NCBI GenBank assembly: GCA_016841605.1
Contig: JAENYV010000007.1
Location: 176,493 to 240,492, forward strand
From: Dethiobacter alkaliphilus
Lineage (GTDB): Bacteria; Bacillota; Dethiobacteria; DTU022; UBA8154
Reading direction: 5' to 3'
Length of the DNA stretch: 64,000 bases
Positions 58,226-64,000 of the stretch are shown one piece after another (positions within the stretch are counted from its first letter, which is position 1; every line of letters starts with the position of its first letter). The position numbers and the translations under genes were made by a program. The notes under the pieces are model-generated. The model searched no databases. It was given only the letters and a program-made list of their open reading frames with translations, and had not been told where the DNA came from.

Positions 58226-59791
58226 ATGGCCTGGTTGAAAAATACAGGACCAGACGGCAAAGCAGATTTTGCTCTGGAGCCTGGCATATATGCTTATTCC
58301 GTCAGCAAAGCAGGCATGGGCACGGTAGAAGGCAGCTTTACTGTAGAGGATGCCGATGTAAATGTTACGGCTACCTTGCAAACGTTATACACTGTTACTT
58401 TTGAGGTAGAAAATACAGATGCTGAACTGGTGATTGGGGCTACTTGCTCAGCTGGAGGAAAATCAGCTGCTACCGTTTCTACCGGTAAGGCTGTTATTTC
58501 TTTACCAAGAGGTATATATGCTTATACAGTCACGCATCCGGATTATCGGCCTCTGAGCGGTACCTTTGCTACTGCAGTCCCGGAAATACAAACATTATTC
58601 CTGGATACCCCGTCGGCCGGTACCTTTAAGCTCGGGGACGGTACATACTGGACGGACGATATCGCCTATAATGCCGATGCCGCAACAATTCAGGCGGCAC
58701 TTGAAGAACTCTATGGAGAGGATAATGTTACCGTTGAGAATGATACAGATTTTACTATAACTTTTGATGTATCAGTTGAAACCAGCAATCTTGAAGCAGA
58801 TTTTACCTCTCTCGTTGATGCTGCAGGAGCTTCTTTAGCTATCGATCAGGAATATGAAGGCTCAAACGTTACCGTTGATCATACTGACGCTACCGGCACA
58901 CCGATGAGCTCTCAGCAAGAGATTATTTTTAATATTGAGGATGATGAAGAGAATCCGGTTGAAGGGGTATTGTGTGTTGTTGGGACAGTATATTATCCGG
59001 TATTTTATGGTTTTTCCGAAGAAACCCCGACTCTTTCAAGCACAGATCCAGGATTTAAGTATGCTTATACAAATGCTGCAGGACGTGCCAGAATACCAGT
59101 TGGGGACGGAGAGTACGACTATTCTATTGAGCATTCGCTTTACCGCCGTGTCGTTGGAACTGTTACTTTAGCTGACGGTGAAAGCGAAACAATAAATCAG
59201 GACATCGGAGCGGAACTTGTTCTTGAAGATGGCTGGACTTGGCCAAGTCCAGATTTTTTCAATAATTTGGCAACATTGACATATGCCGATGATAACAGAA
59301 ATATTCAAGTGGCAAATACTTTTAATTTGCAGTCTATGGCAGAAAATATCCGTATTGCCAAAATTGAGATATATACAAAATATTCTGTTCCTTATCGTGT
59401 ATATATAGGAGGGCAGCCCAGAGAAGGAAGCAGCGCGACTATTGGCCAAGAAATTGTTATTCAAGGTATTGCAGATTCGGTTGTTGAGTTTATTCCGGAT
59501 ATGCTTAGTACTTATGGTTCTTACGGCAGGAGAGGCTATTTACGTACTGGTAGACTTAAATATTTTAAAATTCAAGTGTATCCTTATATTAGTTCTTTTC
59601 GCCGTCAAACTTATTATTACGATATTGTCGGTCAAGGTGAACCCAATTTACATGAAGACTTGCAATTTATTAGCGCATATGTACCGACCGGAATTGGTTC
59701 AAGCGACCCTTTTTATGTAAGCGAGAAGGGAGCACCGCCAATAAAAATATATTTCACAAGCGTCGCCGACTGGGAGCCTGCGACATCATGA
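58226..59791 (+). CDS. Adhesin-like tail-tip protein with carboxypeptidase-regulatory-like domains
   Basis: I start at ATG 58226 (MAWLKNTGPDGKADFALEPG), 10 bases after GGAAGGAG. The product has repeats of the CarboxypepD_reg-like type (TVTFEVENTDAELVIGATCSAGGKSAATVSTGKAVISLPRG; IFNIEDDEENPVEGVLCVVG). Its N-terminus completes the half domain left at the end of the preceding frame. About 521 residues. It overlaps the next gene (ATGA). Confidence 0.65.
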   Translation: MAWLKNTGPDGKADFALEPGIYAYSVSKAGMGTVEGSFTVEDADVNVTATLQTLYTVTFEVENTDAELVIGATCSAGGKSAATVSTGKAVISLPRGIYAYTVTHPDYRPLSGTFATAVPEIQTLFLDTPSAGTFKLGDGTYWTDDIAYNADAATIQAALEELYGEDNVTVENDTDFTITFDVSVETSNLEADFTSLVDAAGASLAIDQEYEGSNVTVDHTDATGTPMSSQQEIIFNIEDDEENPVEGVLCVVGTVYYPVFYGFSEETPTLSSTDPGFKYAYTNAAGRARIPVGDGEYDYSIEHSLYRRVVGTVTLADGESETINQDIGAELVLEDGWTWPSPDFFNNLATLTYADDNRNIQVANTFNLQSMAENIRIAKIEIYTKYSVPYRVYIGGQPREGSSATIGQEIVIQGIADSVVEFIPDMLSTYGSYGRRGYLRTGRLKYFKIQVYPYISSFRRQTYYYDIVGQGEPNLHEDLQFISAYVPTGIGSSDPFYVSEKGAPPIKIYFTSVADWEPATS

Positions 59792-60000
59792 TAACATATG
59801 AAATTAAGCTGTATAAAGACGGAGTGCTCCTGGCCACTCGCTCAGTTGCTGAAGGTATAGAGCAGTATAATTTTGCCGCCGAAATAGCTACTGCAGGGCC
59901 CGGCAGCTACACGACAACGGTACAGGCTAAGTCTGACGACAACCAGGCATGGCGAGATGGTCCTGTAAGTGAGTTAAGCGACGGCAAGGTGGTGGCATAA
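59788..60000 (+). CDS. Small Fn3-like tail protein (70 aa)
   Basis: ATG 59788 overlaps the previous stop; the stop abuts the next start. The sequence YEIKLYKDGVLLATRSV ... YTTTVQAKSDDNQAWRDGP fits a fibronectin type III-like beta sandwich. It probably represents one more inserted adhesion domain in the tail tip, here as a separate ORF. Confidence 0.55.
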   Translation: MITYEIKLYKDGVLLATRSVAEGIEQYNFAAEIATAGPGSYTTTVQAKSDDNQAWRDGPVSELSDGKVVA

Positions 60001-62991
60001 ATGGCTGGTGGGAGTTTTGGCGGTGGTTCTGGGACGGCGGAAGATCCGTATTTGGTGGAGGATATAGACGACTTTCGGGCTATCGGGGTGTGGGATGAGA
60101 GAGAACTTTATAACAAGTATTTTAAGCAAGTTACAGACCTTGACCTGGATGTCAGTCCATGGAATGGGGGGTCGGGATGGGAGCCTGTTGGAGGTGTTTA
60201 CGGCCCACCGTTTGCAGGTGATTATGACGGTGATAATCACAAAATCAGCAACTTGATGATAAACTCAACGGAGTATACTGTTGGTTTGTTTCGCCTTTTA
60301 GAGAACACAGGGAAAGTCAGAAATTTACATTTAGAAAACGTAAATGTACACTCTACACAGTATGGAGTTGGGGCCTTAGCAGGAATTATGGATGGCACTG
60401 GTCCTATGGAAGTGGTAAATTGCACTGTAATAGGTGGGAGCGTCTCCGGGGATGGCAACGCTGTTGGCGGATTGATAGGGGGAATTTATGGGTGGGGCGT
60501 CTCGTCATGCATAGATTGTTATACAGAAGTTATGGTGTCAGGTGGCGGTGCTGTCGGAGGTCTTGCAGGCAGTATATCGGCTAGCACTGCTATAATTTTG
60601 AATTGCTACGCTACCGGAGACGTAGCAGGTGATGGCGATAGCGTTGGTGGCTTTGCGGGATATGTAAGTTCTTCAAGTTCAGCTACTATTACTGATTGCC
60701 ACGCCACTGGAAACGTAGTAGCCACTGGTAGCTATGTTGGAGGCTTCCTTGGTCAGGGTAGTGACCTAATAGTTACTAATTGTTATGCTACGGGGAATGT
60801 GAGTGGAGTGGATTATGTTGGCGGTTTTGCAGGACGTCCTTACCAGTGGCTGGGTGAGGGTAAGTTATCTAATTGCTATGCTACAGGGGATGTATTAGGG
60901 AACTATGCTGTTGGAGGCTTCCTTGGTCAGGGGGAAATAAACCTTGAAGAATGTTATGCTACTGGTAGCGTAGAAGGATCTGATCAAAACGTAGGTGGTT
61001 TTGCAGGTTACCTTTTTTCCCCTAGTTCCTCTACGGTTACTATTACGAATTGTTATGCTACAGGAGCAGTAAGTGGCGCACGGAACGTAGGTGGTTTTGC
61101 AGGATATACTTATCCTGATGGAGTTGTTGAAAATTGCTACGCTTTAGGAAATGCAGAAGGATCTAGTAGTTATGTGGGAGGATTTATAGGCTACCTTGGC
61201 GGTGGGGAGTGTCTTTACAGAAAGTGTTATGCAACTGGCTCAGCGTCCGGCACAGAGTATGTAGGAGGTTTTTGTGGGTGGGTTGGTTCCGAAAATAATA
61301 TTGAGAATTGTTATGCTATCGGAAACGTTACGGCTACCACACAAGGATCAGGTGGTTTCTGTGGTATTAGGGTTAGCGGGAATTTTTCTTATTGCTATTC
61401 GATAGGAGAGGTTTCGGCTCCTTCCGATGTAGGCGGTTTTCTAGGCGCCGACTGGAGCGGTGATGTAGTTATTACTTCCTGCTATTACGATACAGAGACT
61501 TCCGGTCAGTCCGATGACGACGGGCGCGGGGAACCGAAAACCACAGCAGAAATGAAAACCCAGAGCACTTTTGTCGGTTGGAATTTCGATAGTATTTGGG
61601 CATTAAATTATAACGCTTTATTCACGGTCAAAAGTGTTCGAGAAAATAAGCCTGTTGAAGGAGCAACGGTATATTTTAATAATACTCAACAGGATACTGA
61701 CGAAAACGGTCAAACGATATTTACAGACGTTACTCCTGGCACTCAAGCTTTGTCAGTTGAAAAAACCGGCTATATTCCTTATGACGAAAGACTTGCAAGT
61801 GGCGGTTATCCATATTTCCAATGGCAAGATACACCGGAAGAAGTTTATGCCATCTACATACGCTACGCTGAAGAGCCAATACCGGACTATCCGCCAATGT
61901 CTGTAATAAAACTCAATTTCAGGGCGGGCGATAGCGAACAGTATCCCATGGGGACTTTTTATGTTGATCGCACTTCGACACGCAGCCGCAGCGAGACATT
62001 TACAATAGAAGCTAGGAATGCTATCGGCAAATTCCTAAAGGACCAAACTTTTGATGAAAACAATATTTTCCCCGTCCAGTATCTGCCCGATATTATTGAA
62101 CAAATACTTAATACCGCTGGTATCACTCGTTACGAAATCGGTTATCCCAAAGCAGAAAATTTTATTCCTCCGGAATATGATATGCCGGACCGGCCCAGCT
62201 ACGATCCTTTTAACCCAGACCGGGACCCGAACGAAGCAGATGCTACAGAATGGACGAATTATACCCAGGCTCTCATTACTATTATTATGCAGATGTTTAC
62301 CGACGGCATGAAGCCAAAATTTTACGTCGGCATGGAATACCCGCACGACATGAACTTTAGCGACGGAATCCGGGAGCTGCTGGATACCGTAAGCAATTGG
62401 GATATCCGGGAGCGGGCAGACGGGCAGGTAGTGGTCGGGGACAAGGACGACCTGGACCTGTTCGACCAGCCAGCGAAATATACGATATATCGCAATAGAG
62501 ACGCATGGAGCCGGCAGGTGGACCGGGACGACATGGAGCTGTATTCCCGGGTATGTGTTTATGCAGATCCCGCAGAAGAAGACGGAGAAGAGGTGAGGGT
62601 TTATCGTGCCGGTCCGGTTTACGAAGGATGGACCTTACCTGCACAAAAAACACTCTACCACCAGGCACCAGACGGGACAACCCAGACTGAAGCAGAAGAG
62701 TTGGCTGAAGAGATAGCCGCAGCAATGGCTGGGAGTGGTAGCGTTGAGACGTTTGTCGGTCCCTGGCGGCCACATTTACAGGCCGGGGATGAAGTGGAAA
62801 TAATGCAGGAGACCGGAGAGCCGGAAGCGCTGGGAATTGCAACGGTAGTCAAACATACCTTCAGTAAGCGTGGCTATATGACCGAATTCGAAGTAGATTC
62901 CGGTGGACGAATAGGCAAGATGAGGTTAAAAGACTTTTTAGAAAAGAGTGCTGAGAAAGCGCAAACAACTAAGGCTAAAAGGCTCGGGTAA
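60001..62991 (+). CDS. GLUG-repeat adhesin fused to tail-hub C-terminal half
   Basis: A 996-residue chimera. Residues ~95-510 have about ten to twelve GLUG-type repeats (e.g. VGGFAGYVSSSSSATITDCH, NCYATGNVSGVDYVGGFAG), a beta-helix used in bacterial adhesins. Residues ~540-600 are a carboxypeptidase-regulatory-like domain (VEGATVYFNNTQQDTDENGQ). Residues ~625-996 are a siphophage tail-hub half (YPMGTFYVDRTSTRSRSETFTIEARNAIGKFLKDQT ... RIGKMRL). Confidence 0.75.
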   Translation: MAGGSFGGGSGTAEDPYLVEDIDDFRAIGVWDERELYNKYFKQVTDLDLDVSPWNGGSGWEPVGGVYGPPFAGDYDGDNHKISNLMINSTEYTVGLFRLLENTGKVRNLHLENVNVHSTQYGVGALAGIMDGTGPMEVVNCTVIGGSVSGDGNAVGGLIGGIYGWGVSSCIDCYTEVMVSGGGAVGGLAGSISASTAIILNCYATGDVAGDGDSVGGFAGYVSSSSSATITDCHATGNVVATGSYVGGFLGQGSDLIVTNCYATGNVSGVDYVGGFAGRPYQWLGEGKLSNCYATGDVLGNYAVGGFLGQGEINLEECYATGSVEGSDQNVGGFAGYLFSPSSSTVTITNCYATGAVSGARNVGGFAGYTYPDGVVENCYALGNAEGSSSYVGGFIGYLGGGECLYRKCYATGSASGTEYVGGFCGWVGSENNIENCYAIGNVTATTQGSGGFCGIRVSGNFSYCYSIGEVSAPSDVGGFLGADWSGDVVITSCYYDTETSGQSDDDGRGEPKTTAEMKTQSTFVGWNFDSIWALNYNALFTVKSVRENKPVEGATVYFNNTQQDTDENGQTIFTDVTPGTQALSVEKTGYIPYDERLASGGYPYFQWQDTPEEVYAIYIRYAEEPIPDYPPMSVIKLNFRAGDSEQYPMGTFYVDRTSTRSRSETFTIEARNAIGKFLKDQTFDENNIFPVQYLPDIIEQILNTAGITRYEIGYPKAENFIPPEYDMPDRPSYDPFNPDRDPNEADATEWTNYTQALITIIMQMFTDGMKPKFYVGMEYPHDMNFSDGIRELLDTVSNWDIRERADGQVVVGDKDDLDLFDQPAKYTIYRNRDAWSRQVDRDDMELYSRVCVYADPAEEDGEEVRVYRAGPVYEGWTLPAQKTLYHQAPDGTTQTEAEELAEEIAAAMAGSGSVETFVGPWRPHLQAGDEVEIMQETGEPEALGIATVVKHTFSKRGYMTEFEVDSGGRIGKMRLKDFLEKSAEKAQTTKAKRLG

Positions 62992-63006
62992 TTACCCGGG
63001 CTTTTT
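62982..63006 (+). terminator. Terminator inside the tail-tip operon
   Basis: GCTCGGGTAA/TTACCCGGGC, a 10-bp stem with one G.T pair and no spacer between the arms in the drawn form, followed by TTTTT. It overlaps the stop codon of the GLUG/hub gene and would reduce transcription of the next gene. Confidence 0.65.
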
Positions 63007-63032
63007 AAATATAAACAGGAGGGCTAAAAAGT

Positions 63033-64000
63033 ATGGCTGTCGTAAGGTTATCGCAAATTGAACGGTTTATTGGCACAGCAGCTGAAAGAGCGGCAATGGA
63101 TGTTACCGGGGTTAGTCCGGGCAGTACGTTCAGAGAGCGTGATACCGGGCTTATGTACAAGTTGGATGGAGAAGGAAATTGGGGGAAAGACGTAGTAAGT
63201 GTGGTGGAATCTGCCCTGCCGGCCGGAGCGGCCACAGAGGTTACGCTTGCCCTTATTGCGTCCACCTTAGCGGCACAATTAGACATCACCCTGTCTGCTC
63301 TACGTAATTCTATAACTGCTGCCGGAGAGGATGCAAAAACATTAAATGACCTCTATGGAAAATTAAATTCTATTGCAGGTGAAGACTTCGCCACATCAGC
63401 CAAGCAGGATACCGGCATAACAGAGCTTCAAACATTAAATACCAAGGACTTTGCTACAGCAACGAAACAAGACACCGCCCAGGCTCGGCTCAACCTACTT
63501 GCTACCGAAACAACCCTTGAAGATGTAAAGCAAGCCCTTATTGATGGTGATTTTCCTGCCGCTCTCCTGGAGACAACCCATCAGGAGAACGCTGGAGACG
63601 GAAATGGGGAAGTAGCAGAGGTGAGCGGGTACGGACCGATTTCCTTCCAGGTGACCGGCACAATGGGTACCGGTACTATAAATTGGGAAGTAAGCGTGGA
63701 CGGAACAAACTACGAGCCGATTTCGGCCACAAAAATTGACACCGGAGCGGAGGCGACAACGGCTACTGCAACCGGTATCTATCAGGCAAATGTTGGCGGG
63801 TTAAAATATGTCCGGGCAAGGATTTCCGATTCAACCGGTGGAGAAAGTATCACAGTCAAATCTTTGGCCGTGGCCGTGGCCAGGACGCTGGACGCAGAAG
63901 TAAATGTTTCAGACAGAGCAGACCGGGTGCTTGGCGGTGTCGCGCTAACAGGTAGAAATCTTGCAGTTGAATCAGGTGATTTTACAACAGAATCTTTATC
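63033..64000 (+). CDS. Phage structural/tail protein, partial at the window edge
   Basis: ATG 63033 follows AGGAGGG by about 8 bases. The frame continues to the end of the window (at least 322 codons). N-terminal MAVVRLSQIERFIGTAAERA, then coiled or repetitive central region with TSAKQDTGITELQTLN / TATKQDTAQARLN repeats and a beta-rich domain (ISFQVTGTMGTGTINWEVSVDG). Likely a tail/fibre-type structural protein; the C-terminus is outside the window. Confidence 0.75.
   Translation, partial: MAVVRLSQIERFIGTAAERAAMDVTGVSPGSTFRERDTGLMYKLDGEGNWGKDVVSVVESALPAGAATEVTLALIASTLAAQLDITLSALRNSITAAGEDAKTLNDLYGKLNSIAGEDFATSAKQDTGITELQTLNTKDFATATKQDTAQARLNLLATETTLEDVKQALIDGDFPAALLETTHQENAGDGNGEVAEVSGYGPISFQVTGTMGTGTINWEVSVDGTNYEPISATKIDTGAEATTATATGIYQANVGGLKYVRARISDSTGGESITVKSLAVAVARTLDAEVNVSDRADRVLGGVALTGRNLAVESGDFTTESL

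Larger units (their letters stand above)
21346..64000. mobile_element. Element 2: HK97-type siphoprophage (continues beyond window)
   Basis: From att site 2 the order is integrase, lysogeny switch, early genes, replication module, late regulator, terminase, portal, capsid, connectors, tail and tail-tip. At least 42.6 kb is present. No lysis genes or right att site are in the window, so it extends further right. Confidence 0.95.

Noticed and set aside
56584..64000. Diversity-generating retroelement acting on the tail-tip genes
   Set aside because: No reverse transcriptase, no template/variable repeat pair was seen in the window.

Overview
The window looks like the chromosome of a spore-forming, low-to-mid GC Clostridia-type Firmicute. 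The left 6.8 kb carries a conserved cluster in the order YIEGIA / YIEGIA capping subunit / DUF3189 / DUF512 / der / plsY / gpsA / spoIVA. The gene order and the sporulation coat ATPase SpoIVA (491 codons, the usual family length) support this; I cannot name the genus.

From 6950 onward everything is accessory. A 47-bp direct repeat at 6950-6996 and 21346-21392 is the 3' half of a minus-strand tRNA-Pro(GGG): T arm, variable loop, and 3' anticodon arm. Neither copy is followed by a 5' tRNA half, so both look like att sites, and the intact tRNA should lie to the right of this window. Two elements appear to sit in tandem in the same tRNA. Element 1 (6950-21392, about 14.4 kb) ends in a plus-strand tyrosine integrase next to the shared att. 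Element 2 (21346 to beyond 64000) starts with a different, minus-strand tyrosine integrase. The two integrases converge on the middle att.

Element 1 has no recognisable terminase, portal, major capsid, tail-tube or tape-measure gene. It encodes a prim-pol/helicase-like replication protein with an iteron-like array, two excisionase-type HTH proteins, a cold-shock protein, a ClpP-type (head maturation) protease, a proteasome-like Ntn hydrolase, two HExxH proteins, a His-rich tail-fibre-like protein, a late-regulator-like protein and a repeated family of CGACGTCG palindromes. It could be a phage satellite (PICI-like) or a heavily reduced prophage; the adjacent full-size prophage in the same tRNA makes a helper/satellite relationship an attractive inference.

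Element 2 is a long-tailed (siphovirus-type, HK97-fold) prophage. Its layout is: lysogeny module with integrase, DUF4352 membrane protein, ImmA-like peptidase, CI-like repressor, operators and Cro-like protein (21.4-24.8 kb); small early genes (24.8-28.1 kb); replication module of DUF2800, DUF2815, family A DNA polymerase, VapE-type primase-helicase, a TGTTACA iteron array, VRR-NUC and SNF2 helicase (28.1-37.0 kb); small genes, a C5 methyltransferase and a late-regulator-like gene (37.0-42.6 kb); HNH, TerS, TerL, portal fused to gpF, prohead protease, major capsid (42.7-49.6 kb); connectors, tail tube, G/GT frameshift chaperone, tape measure (50.8-56.2 kb); and an elaborate tail-tip region (56.2-64.0 kb) in which carboxypeptidase-regulatory-like, Fn3-like and GLUG-repeat domains seem to have been inserted into the tail-hub coding region. 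Lysis genes and the right att site are outside the window.
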